From positions 209,111 to 273,110 of the forward strand of contig NZ_JBMGJC010000003.1 of the NCBI RefSeq assembly GCF_048984525.1: a DNA stretch of 64,000 nt. The letters are read 5' to 3'. The notes under the pieces are model-generated. The model did not search any database and had not been told where the DNA came from. It saw only the letters and a list, made by a program, of their open reading frames with translations. This DNA is from Syntrophopropionicum propionicicum_A (GTDB taxonomy: Bacteria; Bacillota; Desulfotomaculia; Desulfotomaculales; Pelotomaculaceae). Numbering within the stretch: position 1 is the stretch's first letter; each line of letters begins with the position of its first letter. Below are positions 43,632 through 52,331 of this stretch, piece after piece. The position numbers and the translations under genes are program-made.

Positions 43632-43778
43632 ATGGATTGGCGTCTGATTATATCAATTATCGTGATTATAGCCTCCCTGGCGGGACTGTTTTTTTCCGTG
43701 AAAACCAAAAAACCCAAAGCGGGTTGGATTGCCACTCTAATAGTGGGTATCTACGGGGCTATTGTTTTTTCGATTTAA
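43632..43778 (+). CDS. Small membrane protein
   Basis: 48 residues; ATG at 43632 lies eight bases after GGAGAGGAG. Two short hydrophobic helices (LIISIIVIIASLAGLFFSV and IATLIVGIYGAIVFS) are separated by a basic KTKKPKAG loop. Unknown function; too short for homology by eye. Confidence 0.55.
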   Translation: MDWRLIISIIVIIASLAGLFFSVKTKKPKAGWIATLIVGIYGAIVFSI

Positions 43779-43940
43779 AAGATGACAGGGACGGGTGTGT
43801 TTCAGACATCCATATTTGGTAAGGCGGGGAATAAATAATACTGCCAGTAAATCGAGGTTGACAGGGTGCACCCAGTTGTGCTAATCTATATTTCGCGAGG
43901 TTTTAAAGGGCGCGGTTCGCACGAACTGTCAGCGCTGTCC

Positions 43941-43968
43941 TTGACAAAATAATTTAATATAGTACAAT
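43941..43968 (+). promoter_or_regulatory. Sigma-A type promoter of the tRNA-Gly/tRNA-Cys genes
   Basis: TTGACA at 43941-43946 and TACAAT at 43963-43968 are 16 bases apart, ending eight bases before the tRNA-Gly 5' end. Confidence 0.8.
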
Positions 43969-43976
43969 ATCAATAT

Positions 43977-44051
43977 GCGGAAGTGGCTCAGTGGTAGAGC
44001 ATCGCCTTGCCAAGGCGAGGGTCGCGGGTTCGAATCCCGTCTTCCGCTCCA
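43977..44051 (+). tRNA. tRNA-Gly (anticodon GCC)
   Basis: Acceptor GCGGAAG/CTTCCGC, D arm TGGCTCAGTGGTAGAGC, anticodon stem TCGCC/GGCGA with loop TTGCCAA (GCC), T arm GCGGGTTCGAATCCCGT, discriminator T and encoded CCA. Confidence 0.97.
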
Positions 44052-44059
44052 TTTTATGT

Positions 44060-44134
44060 GGCGACATAGCCAAGTGGTAAGGCAGAGGACTGCAAATCCT
44101 CCATTCCCCGGTTCAAATCCGGGTGTCGCCTCCA
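44060..44134 (+). tRNA. tRNA-Cys (anticodon GCA)
   Basis: Acceptor GGCGACA/TGTCGCC, anticodon stem GAGGA/TCCTC with loop CTGCAAA (GCA), T arm CCCGGTTCAAATCCGGG, discriminator T and encoded CCA. Cotranscribed with tRNA-Gly. Confidence 0.97.
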
Positions 44135-44146
44135 TAAGCGAAAATG

Positions 44147-44180
44147 ACGGTCTTCCCGTTAAAGGGATTGGCCGTTTTTT
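44147..44180 (+). terminator. Terminator of the tRNA-Gly/tRNA-Cys transcript
   Basis: ACGGTC pairs with GGCCGT and the inner CCC with GGG, followed by six T residues. The next 265 bases up to the acyl-CoA synthetase hold only a GCTTCGAAA/TTTCGAGC hairpin at about 44248-44267. Confidence 0.75.
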
Positions 44181-44445
44181 ATTTGCATTTTTAGCTGTAG
44201 TCCACCAGCCATGAAACGCAAATGTTTTTGGCATTGATGGTATTGGAGCTTCGAAAAATTTCGAGCCTTGCCAACGTTTTATAGCCGTGATACTATGAAA
44301 ACTGAATATAGTTCACTCTGTATGAGACCTTGTAATATTGAATATATAAAGTGCGATAAATCATATCATGCAAATCATTTAAAAAAACCTTCTGAATTTT
44401 GAACGTTATTCAGTTTATGAGTTTTGACAGTAAGGAGGATTTCAT

Positions 44446-46584
44446 ATGCTGCCGGAAAGCGTTTACAAAAAGTTAACTGAACCATCGTCAGTCGCGCTGG
44501 TTGGAGTGACCAGCCGGACTGGCCTGGGCAGCAACAGCCCGCTGGAAGTATTGCTTAAACAGGGCTACCAGGGGCGGATATACCCGGTCAACCCAAAAGG
44601 GGGAGAAATCTTGGGCATGCGTGTCTACACCACCCTTTTGGACGTACCGGAAATACCCGACCTTGCGGTAATTTGCGCGCCGCGTGACGCGGTGGTCGAG
44701 CTTTTCGGCCATTGCGCCGCCAAAGGGGTCACAGTTGTGATCATCATCGCCCAGGGCTTTCTTGACGGAGATGAGCAGGGCAAATTAATGCAGCAGGAAC
44801 TATTTGAACAGGCTGCTAAAAACAATATCCGTATGCTGGGGCCTAACACCCTCGGTATTGTAAACAACTATCATCATTTCTGCACTTCGTTCATGGATTT
44901 TGTCAACCCTGTCAAACCCATCGGGATAACCTGCCAAACCGGCACTTTTTTCTTAGGCGCCTCTCAATTATGTACCGGTATCGGAATCATCGTCGATACG
45001 GGAAACACCACCGATATCAGTGTCACCGATGTGATTGGCTACCTGGCACGGGATCCCCGCCTGAAAGTTATCAATATCCATATGGAGAGCCTGCGCGACG
45101 GGACCAGGTTTATAGAGGCGGCCAGAGACGCTGTGGCGCTAAAACCGGTTATTATATATAAGACGGGAGTCAGCCCCGCCGGCTTACTGGCGGTGAGTTC
45201 GCATACAGGCTCCCTGGCCGGGGAGGACCGGGTGTTTGACGCCGCATTTAAGCAGTGTGGCTTGCTAAGGGCGGTGGACATTGAGGAAATCGGCGACCTG
45301 AATAAAATGTTCTGCACTTTCAGCGGGATTAAGGGAAACCGGATCGGATTGATTTCGATCTCCGGCGGCGCCGGTGTATGGGCTGTGGATGCCTGTACCC
45401 GCTTCGGCCTGGAAATTGCCAAATTCAGCCAGGCTACCATTGAGCGGCTCGATAGGTTGTTTCCCAAGTGGGGGCATTGCGCTAACCCGATGGATATTTG
45501 GCCGGCCAGTATGTTTCACGGCTACCATTATTGCTTCCGCCAAGCTCTGGAAGCCTATATGGAAGACCCGGAGATAGACGCGGTAATATGCATGACTGGA
45601 TCATTCCTGGCTCCGGAAGAAGACTTTTTGGACATCACCGGGATCATCAGGGAAATAGCCGGGAGGTACCCGGAAAAGCCAGTGGTCGTTTCCTCCTGGG
45701 GCAATTACTACCGCTACTATGAAGAAGAATTAGAAAAAGACAACACGGTAGTGTATTATTTTTCAGTTGACCGCGCCGCCAGGGCGCTCGCAGGGCTGTA
45801 TAAATATCACCATCTGATCAAGAATAAAGAGCGCGGGCCGGTAATACTGCCTGCGCATCCGGGGCAAAGCGAGGCCGCCGGGATTCTTGCCGGCAAGACA
45901 GGAAATCTGTCTCAAGCCGACGCTTTTAGATTAATGGAAGCCTACGGCATTGCCACCGCCCGCTGGGGTCAGGCGCGGAACCTTGAGGAGGCCTCAGTTC
46001 TGGCCGCTCAGATCGGCTACCCGGTGACCATGAAAATTTTGAGTCCTGATATCGTTCATAAATCGGATGTGGGCGGGGTGCGGCTCAACATCCAAAACGC
46101 CCGGGAGCTTGAAAAGGCCTTTACGGCCATGCACACTGAAATAGAACAAAAACAACCTGTCGCCCGCCTGGACGGGGTGATTATCCAGGAGCACCTGACC
46201 GGGGGGATAGAGCTGCTGCTGGGAAGTAAGAGGGATTCAACATTTGGACCGGTGTTGGCTTTTGGCGCGGGGGGAGTCTTTACGGAGATATTAGATGACA
46301 TTTCCTTAAGAATTCCACCCTTGAGCAGGGAAGAAATAAAGACAATGATAGAAGAAACAAAAGTAAGCAAAATATTCGCCGGGGCCAGGGGTACCGCAGC
46401 GTTAAATTTAGAATTACTGATTGATTGCCTTGCCGGTTTATCTGAATTGATGCTGGCGAACCCGGCCATCTCGGAAATAGATTTAAACCCCATACTGGCC
46501 TGTTCAGACCGGGTGGCAGCGCTGGATGCCAGAGTAATCCTGGGTAATCAGCGGGAGCCGGCTGAAAAAGACACTGAACGTTAA
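44446..46584 (+). CDS. NDP-forming acyl-CoA synthetase (fused alpha and beta domains)
   Basis: 712 residues, AAGGAGG before the ATG. It interconverts acyl-CoA plus ADP and phosphate with free acid, ATP and CoA. N-terminal CoA-binding domain (SVALVGVTSRTGLGSNSPLE), two succinyl-CoA-ligase-like domains with the phosphorylated His253 in SSHTGSLAGED, and a C-terminal ATP-grasp domain (YPVTMKILSPDIVHKSDVGG, GGIELLLGSKRDSTFGPVLA). The order is that of the single-chain ACD/Acs-type enzymes of syntrophic and fermentative anaerobes, often used for acetate, propionate or aromatic acids. Substrate is not readable from the sequence. The TetR gene 25 bases downstream is a likely regulator. Confidence 0.93.
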   Translation: MLPESVYKKLTEPSSVALVGVTSRTGLGSNSPLEVLLKQGYQGRIYPVNPKGGEILGMRVYTTLLDVPEIPDLAVICAPRDAVVELFGHCAAKGVTVVIIIAQGFLDGDEQGKLMQQELFEQAAKNNIRMLGPNTLGIVNNYHHFCTSFMDFVNPVKPIGITCQTGTFFLGASQLCTGIGIIVDTGNTTDISVTDVIGYLARDPRLKVINIHMESLRDGTRFIEAARDAVALKPVIIYKTGVSPAGLLAVSSHTGSLAGEDRVFDAAFKQCGLLRAVDIEEIGDLNKMFCTFSGIKGNRIGLISISGGAGVWAVDACTRFGLEIAKFSQATIERLDRLFPKWGHCANPMDIWPASMFHGYHYCFRQALEAYMEDPEIDAVICMTGSFLAPEEDFLDITGIIREIAGRYPEKPVVVSSWGNYYRYYEEELEKDNTVVYYFSVDRAARALAGLYKYHHLIKNKERGPVILPAHPGQSEAAGILAGKTGNLSQADAFRLMEAYGIATARWGQARNLEEASVLAAQIGYPVTMKILSPDIVHKSDVGGVRLNIQNARELEKAFTAMHTEIEQKQPVARLDGVIIQEHLTGGIELLLGSKRDSTFGPVLAFGAGGVFTEILDDISLRIPPLSREEIKTMIEETKVSKIFAGARGTAALNLELLIDCLAGLSELMLANPAISEIDLNPILACSDRVAALDARVILGNQREPAEKDTER

Positions 46585-46609
46585 AAATTAAAAAGATTGG
46601 GTAGTTTAT

Positions 46610-47233
46610 ATGCGTAACAAGATAAATAAAAGCGACTTGATCATGAAAGCTGCTTTAGAGATTTTTGACAACAAAAATTTTAAAGATGTCACTATTTCTG
46701 AGATAGCAGAGCGGGCAGGCGTTGCGGTGGGCACAGTCTATGAATATTTTAATAACAAAGAAGATCTTTACTTCAGCATACCCCAAAAGACATCGGAACA
46801 TTTCAATGAACAGCTCAGGCTGCAATTGGATGGCCTTTACAGCTCTGCTGAGAAAATACGGAAGTTTATCTGGTTCTACCTCTATTACTTTGAGAATAAT
46901 CCCGTTTACACTGAGCTTTTGCTTATGGAGTTGAGGGTTAATAAAAATTTCTTCAATACAGAACATTACCGTGGGCTCAGTGACGGTACTACCGAGATAC
47001 TTATACTAATTAAGGAAGGCCAGCAGCAAGGAGAAATCAGGAATGACATCAGTCCCTATCTTATCCGTCATATGATTTTAGGAGTGCTAGAGCACATAAC
47101 CACGAATTGGCTGCTTAAAGGGAAGAAGGGTGATCTGGTTTCATTCAGTAAGGATACGGCAGCATTGGTATTGCCCGGTATTATCCTTAAGCAGGATGAT
47201 AAAAAGAGGGAAGACGCCAATGAAATTATTTGA
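46610..47233 (+). CDS. TetR-family transcriptional regulator (AcrR/FadR-like)
   Basis: 207 residues. HTH in residues about 8-55: AALEIFDNKNFKDVTISEIA and the signature ERAGVAVGTVYEYFNNKEDL. The C-terminal domain resembles TetR_C of fatty-acid regulators. Located in the same transcript as the acyl-CoA synthetase, so it may respond to an acyl-CoA. The ribosome site is weak. Confidence 0.9.
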   Translation: MRNKINKSDLIMKAALEIFDNKNFKDVTISEIAERAGVAVGTVYEYFNNKEDLYFSIPQKTSEHFNEQLRLQLDGLYSSAEKIRKFIWFYLYYFENNPVYTELLLMELRVNKNFFNTEHYRGLSDGTTEILILIKEGQQQGEIRNDISPYLIRHMILGVLEHITTNWLLKGKKGDLVSFSKDTAALVLPGIILKQDDKKREDANEII

Positions 47234-47281
47234 TTTAAGGTTGCGTTTATTTGACGGTTTTAGTATTACGGCTTTATAAAT

Positions 47282-47309
47282 AAAAAAAGCAGGTCTCATC
47301 GTACCTGCC
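47282..47309 (-). terminator. Terminator of the GreA-like gene
   Basis: On the minus strand GCAGGT pairs with ACCTGC and is followed by seven T residues. It lies 54 bases beyond the GreA-like stop. Confidence 0.8.
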
Positions 47310-47321
47310 TGTATATTATTT

Positions 47322-47346
47322 AACTCAGGTACCATGTACCTGAGTT
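47322..47346. repeat. Perfect 11-bp inverted repeat
   Basis: AACTCAGGTAC, CAT, GTACCTGAGTT. It lies between the GreA-like stop and its terminator and has no T run, so it may protect the mRNA 3' end or be a binding site. A related AACTTAGGTACC word is at about 48050. Confidence 0.6.
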
Positions 47347-47362
47347 GCCGTACTAAAATTAT

Positions 47363-47830
47363 TTACGACGGCTGGCTTAAAGGCATCTTTATGGATTGTA
47401 TTTTATACTTTAATTTGCCTCCCGGCGTATTTATCGTTACTTCATCGCCCACCTTTTTCAGCAGCATCGATTTTCCCACCGGCGAAAAAATTGATACGTC
47501 GTGGGCTTCCTTGTTGTTGTAAGGTGTAACCATCCGGTAATTAAAAACGTCGTTTGTTTTCATGTCGATGACTTCGATGTCGCTGCCGATGACGACAAAT
47601 GGCAAGGAGTTGTCCGAATTCTCACCTATACATAAATTATTTGTGATTAATATATCTATTTTAGCTATATAGTTGTCTAATAAGTCCCTAAACCTGTTGC
47701 GTTCTTTTGTTTGCCCGGGAAAGTATTCGTCAACCAGCTTGTTTTTATCGTGCTCCAGGTTTACCATGTGCAGTAATAAGTTTTCAAACACAGGTTTCGA
47801 TAATGTAATTTTTTTTGACGTAAGTACCAC
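47363..47830 (-). CDS. GreA/GreB-family protein
   Basis: 155 residues. The C-terminal half is the FKBP-like GreA/GreB domain: VIGSDIEVIDMKTNDVFNYR, SIFSPVGKSMLLKKVGDEVT and INTPGGKLKYKIQSI. The N-terminal helical part is short and lacks the acidic-tip coiled coil (DD/DE) of true GreA, so it may act more like Rnk or Gfh, binding RNA polymerase without cleavage activity. GTG start next to GAGGGG. Confidence 0.8.
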   Translation of the reverse strand: MVLTSKKITLSKPVFENLLLHMVNLEHDKNKLVDEYFPGQTKERNRFRDLLDNYIAKIDILITNNLCIGENSDNSLPFVVIGSDIEVIDMKTNDVFNYRMVTPYNNKEAHDVSIFSPVGKSMLLKKVGDEVTINTPGGKLKYKIQSIKMPLSQPS

Positions 47831-48003
47831 CCCTCAATAAAACATTAAATGGTAATTCACGATATAATACACGAGGCATCTCGCGGGGAAGCGAAATGCC
47901 CTCTATATGTAAATACAATAACATAATAGTCAATGATTGTCAACAGTGGTTCATGCTTCCATTTAATTGTAGATCATTAATTAAATGTAATTTGCAATGT
48001 GGG

Positions 48004-48037
48004 AAAGGGCCGAGGCAAAAATGCCTCGGCCCTTTTC
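48004..48037. terminator. Strong GC hairpin, likely terminator for 48079-48372
   Basis: GGGCCGAGGCA pairs perfectly with TGCCTCGGCCC around AAAA. T residues follow on both strands (TTTTCT on plus, TTTCCC on minus). Confidence 0.6.
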
Positions 48038-48078
48038 TAAAAAACTCAATAACTTAGGTACCGGGTACCGCCCTGCTA

Positions 48079-48372
48079 TTAATCGAAAATGTCTGACAGT
48101 GTTTTAAACAGGTTCTTTTTCTTGTGTTGACCATACTTGTAATTGTGCTTATCATAATGATGCTTATCATAGTGATCACTCTTGGGCTCTCCGTGATAGG
48201 AGCTTTCATAATACTCGTCATATTCCCGCTGATGTTCTTTCATCCGCTCGAGCAGCAGCTCTAATTCGCCCCGGTCAAGCCAGACGCCCCTGCATTTCGG
48301 GCATACATCAATCAGGATCCCCGTTTTAGATACCTCATCCATAAATGTGGAACAAACCGGACAGTTTTTCAT
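48079..48372 (-). CDS. TFIIB-type zinc-ribbon protein with His-rich tail
   Basis: 97 residues. CPVC (4-7) and CPKC (24-27) with GVWLDRGELELLLE form the zf-TFIIB domain. The tail is rich in His, Tyr and Lys (DHYDKHHYDKHNYKYGQHKK) and may bind metal. It lies just downstream of htpX on the same strand, separated by 46 bases, and so could be read from the same Mn-controlled transcript. Confidence 0.85.
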   Translation of the reverse strand: MKNCPVCSTFMDEVSKTGILIDVCPKCRGVWLDRGELELLLERMKEHQREYDEYYESSYHGEPKSDHYDKHHYDKHNYKYGQHKKKNLFKTLSDIFD

Positions 48373-48418
48373 TCTACGACACCTCTTTCTATTTTTTTGT
48401 TATTGATTTGTTTACTGA

Positions 48419-49261
48419 TTAAATCTTTATTTCGCCAAGCCGTTTAACCCTTTCGCTGACAGGTGGGTGGGTGCTGAAAAGCCTGGCTATGGATTCTCCG
48501 GACAGCGGGTTGACGATGAAGAGGTGTGACGCTGCCGGGTTAAGCTGCATAGGTATACGCCCCGCGGCGTACTCCAGTTTCTGGAGCGCGTTGGAAAGCC
48601 CGCCCGGACTGCCGGCAATGCGCGCCCCGGTATCGTCCGCCTGGTATTCACGCGAGCGGGAGATAGCCATTTGGATAAGCATGGCGGCGATCGGCGCAAT
48701 AAAGGCCATCAGGATCGATCCCAGAAAGCTGCCGCCTCCTTCTTCGTCATCTCGTCCCATCCCTAAGATAGCCCCCCACTGGATGATATTGGCGATCATT
48801 GTAATCGCGCCGGCAAACGCGGCGGCGACGGTACCCACCAGGACGTCCCGGTTTTTTATGTGGGCCAGTTCATGGGACAGCACGCCTTCCAGCTCACTGC
48901 GGTCTAATATTTTTAGCAGCCCTTCGGTAACGGCCACAGCTGAATGCTCAGGATTTCTTCCGGTGGCAAAGGCATTTGGCTGCGGTGAAGGAGTGATATA
49001 GAGGCGGGGCATGGGCAGGCCTGCCCTTTCTGTCAGCCTCTCTATAATGTTATATAACTCCGGGGCCTCTTCTTTTGAGACCGGCCGGGACCCGGTCATC
49101 TTAATGGCAATCTTGTCGCTGTAATAGTAGCTGAAAAAGTTCATGCCCAGTGAAATCAGGAAGAACAGGGCTGCCCCGTTGCTTCCTCCCACCGCGCCGC
49201 CGATAAGGACCAGGATTACTGAAAGTATACCCATTAACAACCATACTTTAAAATTGTTCAT
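48419..49261 (-). CDS. htpX: HtpX-family membrane zinc metalloprotease
   Basis: 280 residues from ATG at 49261, eight bases after GGGGAGGG. M48 protease with membrane helices near the N-terminus (about 4-38) and in the middle, the zinc site HELAH in LEGVLSHELAHIKNRDVLVG, and the downstream Glu region SRSREYQADDTGARIAG. HtpX removes damaged membrane proteins. A frame open to 49621 is an artefact of translation through the riboswitch. Paralogue: 60208. Confidence 0.95.
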   Translation of the reverse strand: MNNFKVWLLMGILSVILVLIGGAVGGSNGAALFFLISLGMNFFSYYYSDKIAIKMTGSRPVSKEEAPELYNIIERLTERAGLPMPRLYITPSPQPNAFATGRNPEHSAVAVTEGLLKILDRSELEGVLSHELAHIKNRDVLVGTVAAAFAGAITMIANIIQWGAILGMGRDDEEGGGSFLGSILMAFIAPIAAMLIQMAISRSREYQADDTGARIAGSPGGLSNALQKLEYAAGRIPMQLNPAASHLFIVNPLSGESIARLFSTHPPVSERVKRLGEIKI

Positions 49262-49380
49262 ATTTTTAACCCTCCCCATATTTATAAAGTTGACCTTAAC
49301 CAGCCCAGTGCTGCACTCAATCACCCCGCATTTATTTAGGACACTATTTCTCATGTTTATAACTTGCACGGGGTACCCAA

Positions 49381-49520
49381 AAATAAAAGACCTCCGCATT
49401 TTCCCTTGAAAATACGAAGGTCTTGCCATGACATTAAAAGTCTCAGAGACCGGGTTTTTACAACCGTACTGACGATCTCTGTCCCGGGCGGACTGCCCGG
49501 TGGCTACTCCCCTTGCAGTT
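49381..49520 (-). ncRNA. yybP-ykoY (Mn2+) riboswitch with terminator, upstream of htpX
   Basis: On the minus strand, in order: GCAAGGGGAGTAGCC, a GC hairpin, AGAGATCGTCAGTACGG, CCCGGTCTCTGAGAC and TGGCAAGACCTTCG, the conserved core of the yybP-ykoY motif. The terminal AGACCTTCG is shared with a terminator (AGACCTTCGTATTTTC pairing with GAAAATGCGGAGGTCT, T-rich after it, 49381-49424). In this class Mn2+ stabilises the switch helix that uses CCUU, so metal would favour read-through into htpX, 120 bases on. Confidence 0.92.
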
Positions 49521-49636
49521 AATAAACTTGTCTTAAGAAGTATTATTGCAGTTATTTGGAAAAGTGTCAAGTGTTTTACGACTGCCAAAAACCTTAAAAA
49601 ATGCTGAAAACAAAGGCTCACTCTAAACGCTTAAGG

Positions 49637-49933
49637 TTAGCTGTCGCGCTTCTTAAACCACCTGACGGGATTAAGATAACTTCTGTACTTTGTTACTATC
49701 TCTTTCCCGAGTATCAGGGCGCCCAGCCAGAACGAAGCTTCCCCTGATACAACGAGCGCGGATGAAATCGCAGCTTTTGTGCCAGTCGTATAAGGGGTAA
49801 ATGGCACAAGTATAAGGCCAGCGTATAAAACACAAGAGAGTATGACCAACAAGAGCCCAATTTTCTTAATCCGCGGGCTGCCTGTGGCCTCATCTTTTTT
49901 TAAGGTTGGTTCTTCCTGGCTCCGTTCACTCAT
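49637..49933 (-). CDS. Small membrane protein, transporter-suffix-like
   Basis: 98 residues with two membrane helices (about 26-46 and 57-78). The pattern KIGLLLVILSCVLYAGLILV, then GEASFWLGALILGKEIVTKY and a basic RWFKK end, matches the short transporter suffix family. Its start overlaps the stop of the gene upstream by four bases. Confidence 0.75.
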   Translation of the reverse strand: MSERSQEEPTLKKDEATGSPRIKKIGLLLVILSCVLYAGLILVPFTPYTTGTKAAISSALVVSGEASFWLGALILGKEIVTKYRSYLNPVRWFKKRDS

Positions 49934-50283
49934 ATCGGATGCTTGCTCCTTTTTATATGGGAAATAATGAGGAGAATGCCGATAAGCGTTATGGGCAGGG
50001 AAATGATCAAAAGCGTCAGGATGTTTTCATAAGTGTTAAAGCTCAGGGTGAAGAGCAGGCTGAAAAAAATAAACGCTATGCCGCTATGCACCGGATATTT
50101 CCAGGAGGCTGCCAGGGTTATGAGCAGGATGAACGACGGCAGCAGGTGAAACACAAAGCCGAGCAGTTCCCGGTAAAACGGGCCCTCACCAGTGAATGCG
50201 TCCAGCGCGAAAAGCGACAGGAATAAAATATATAAGATTGCCAGTATGCGCGGGGTCCAGAATAGTTTTATATTTTTGTCCAT
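49930..50283 (-). CDS. Multi-pass membrane protein of unknown function
   Basis: 117 residues with four predicted membrane helices and a basic C-terminus (HIKRSKHPI). AAGGTGG lies upstream of the ATG. The FALDAFTGEGPFYRELLGFV segment recurs in small uncharacterised membrane proteins (DUF7670-like). Translationally coupled to the following gene. Confidence 0.7.
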   Translation of the reverse strand: MDKNIKLFWTPRILAILYILFLSLFALDAFTGEGPFYRELLGFVFHLLPSFILLITLAASWKYPVHSGIAFIFFSLLFTLSFNTYENILTLLIISLPITLIGILLIISHIKRSKHPI

Positions 50284-50580
50284 ACCTAGCCACCTTGCAA
50301 TTGGTATCTTTCCCCCTATTATACATCCAAACCAAAATTCTTAAAAATATATTGGATTTTCCTGTTTTGCGGACCAAATCTTCAATGAGAGCCTGGAATA
50401 CCGCACCTGATACACTGTAGATGTGATAAGATATATTAATATAATAAAAACACCAATATCCTGGAAGAAGGGGATATCTATCGTACGTTATTCAAGATAA
50501 ATTAGTGTGGTGATGTTATTATAGCGCCGGATGATAGTGGATTTAATGATGAAGACCTTAAGGCAGCGGATTCTCCGGAA

Positions 50581-51375
50581 TTGGCGCAAAACTATGACGA
50601 CGGGCAGGATGAATATGAGGAAAAACCGGCCCGCCGCCCGCTGTGGATACGCCTGGTGGCTTTTATGACCGCCCTGGCCGTCCTCGGCCTGGCTGTTGTG
50701 ACTGCGTTCCCCGGTGACAGGTTGTCTCTGGGCGACCTGGTAAAAAACTCGTTTCAACTAAAGAAAAACGTTGATCCCCAACTCACTGCGGCGGTTGTAA
50801 AAATTGACGTGATAACACGCCGGCAGGGTACTGTCTCGGTGGAGAAAAAGCTGGGAACAGGTTTTAATATTGACCCCGGCGGGGTGATAATAACAAATCA
50901 CCACGTGATCGAGGACGCTTTGAATATGTCTATAACGTTCCCGGACGGAAAGGTCTGCCGGGCTGACCGCTGGTCCAGCCGGCCGGAAGCGGACCTGGCG
51001 GTAATCGCCCTGCAGTCGGAAAACCTTCCGGTGGCGCCTGTTGATTTTTCTAGGCTGCCGGCCCCGGGGGATAAAATCAGGGTGGTGGGAAACCCGCTGG
51101 AGCTGAATAATATCCTGGTCGAGGGAAAAGTTGAGCAGTATTTGAAAATTAGGGACAGACAGGGTAAGATTTTCAGTATTGACGCCCCCATCTACCCGGG
51201 TAACAGCGGCAGCCCGGTGTATAATATGAGCGGGCAGGTTGTTGGCGTCATATTTGGCAGCCTGCAGGGAGAAAAAGACGGGAGCGGCAGGGCTAAAGGG
51301 CTGGCTGTGGCCGTTGTTGAGGCGCGCGGGTTAATAGATGCCGTGCTTGCTGAAAAACAGGCTGGGGCAAATTAA
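50581..51375 (+). CDS. Membrane-anchored trypsin-like serine protease
   Basis: 264 residues counted from a TTG that has no ribosome site. The frame is open upstream to 50506, and GGTGAT at 50509-50514 points to a possible ATT start at 50518, adding 21 acidic residues. One membrane helix (about 25-43) anchors an external HtrA-like protease domain with the triad H108 (TNHHV), D138 (EADLAV) and S209 (GNSGSP). No PDZ domain follows, unlike HtrA/DegP. It could act in quality control or signalling at the cell surface. Confidence 0.88.
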   Translation: MAQNYDDGQDEYEEKPARRPLWIRLVAFMTALAVLGLAVVTAFPGDRLSLGDLVKNSFQLKKNVDPQLTAAVVKIDVITRRQGTVSVEKKLGTGFNIDPGGVIITNHHVIEDALNMSITFPDGKVCRADRWSSRPEADLAVIALQSENLPVAPVDFSRLPAPGDKIRVVGNPLELNNILVEGKVEQYLKIRDRQGKIFSIDAPIYPGNSGSPVYNMSGQVVGVIFGSLQGEKDGSGRAKGLAVAVVEARGLIDAVLAEKQAGAN

Positions 51376-51408
51376 TATTTATATCTACAGTGGTAGGGCA
51401 TAATAGAA

Positions 51409-51438
51409 GGCGGCAATTAAAACCGCCTTTTATGTTTT
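51409..51438. terminator. Bidirectional terminator
   Basis: AAGGCGG pairs with CCGCCTT; T-rich sequence follows on the plus strand (TTTTATGTTTTTT). It lies between the convergent protease and L,D-transpeptidase genes. Confidence 0.75.
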
Positions 51439-52218
51439 TTTATGAATATCTTCCACAATATCCACCCTGGTCCCTACTTTAACAAGCGGTTGGAGCTCGC
51501 CGATGTCCTGGTTGTTCATCCTGATACAGCCCCCTGAGGCATGGCTTCCTATTGAGCCGGGTTCGTCCGTGCCGTGAATTCCGTATTTCAAGCCTTTGGG
51601 AGCCCTGTGGTCAGTTTCCGCCCTTTTGTCATTTTCAAAGGGTACGCCAAGCCCCATCCACCTGGTTCCAAAAGCTTCATCCAGGTCCTCACCGCCAATT
51701 TTGTTCATAATTATAAAATTGCCCACAGGAGTGAAATGGGACTCCCTCCCGGTGGCAACCCGGTAGCTTTTGTAGAGTTCACTGCTTTTATAAAAATAAA
51801 GCGTGTTTGTATTTTTATCTACTATAATGCTGTCGCCGCCTGCTTCAGGCGCCGGATAGGAGGCTAGGAGCGTCAATTCGGGCTGAGTGTCCGCAATATA
51901 AATTCTCCTGCCGCTTAATATTTTAATGCCGTTTAAAATGCTTACACCATACAGGGGAAGTTCCTCCGCCGGCTTGTTTTTTATCGCCGTTATCTCTGCC
52001 GGTACGCTGTCGCCGCCGGCCGGCACGGCAAGCTGTTCATTTGTCCTTTTATTTACTAGAATGTACTGGCCTTGTTGGCTGTAAACCGCCAGAGCACCGT
52101 CATTATAAAGGGGTTTAATAAAGATAAACTTGCCCTGGGGCGACTGGAGTTTTATAAATGCGGCAGGGAGTGTAAGCGCAAGAGCAGCAAAGATCAATAA
52201 AATAGCATATCTTTTCAT
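51430..52218 (-). CDS. L,D-transpeptidase (YkuD family), exported
   Basis: 262 residues from ATG at 52218, followed directly by a signal/anchor segment (about 5-20). The YkuD domain occupies the C-terminal half: IDVDKNTNTLYFYK-type strand (here IIVDKNTNTLYFYKSSELYK), YGIHGTDEPGSIG and SHASGGCIRM with the catalytic Cys. It forms 3-3 cross-links or attaches proteins in peptidoglycan; in spore formers such enzymes often work on the spore cortex or coat. The region between anchor and catalytic domain has no known fold. Confidence 0.9.
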   Translation of the reverse strand: MKRYAILLIFAALALTLPAAFIKLQSPQGKFIFIKPLYNDGALAVYSQQGQYILVNKRTNEQLAVPAGGDSVPAEITAIKNKPAEELPLYGVSILNGIKILSGRRIYIADTQPELTLLASYPAPEAGGDSIIVDKNTNTLYFYKSSELYKSYRVATGRESHFTPVGNFIIMNKIGGEDLDEAFGTRWMGLGVPFENDKRAETDHRAPKGLKYGIHGTDEPGSIGSHASGGCIRMNNQDIGELQPLVKVGTRVDIVEDIHKKT

Positions 52219-52331
52219 ATTAAGTACCCAGTTTTGATTGTTGTTATCAGTTGATATAAATATTGCTAACATAATAATGTTTCATGATTGAGAGAATAAA
52301 AATAAAATGTTTTAGTAAAGGAGGCTGCCAG

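Noticed and set aside
49262..49621. N-terminal extension of HtpX by 120 residues
   Set aside because: It is translation of the riboswitch and terminator; the proper ATG with GGGGAGGG is at 49261 and aligns with the second HtpX.
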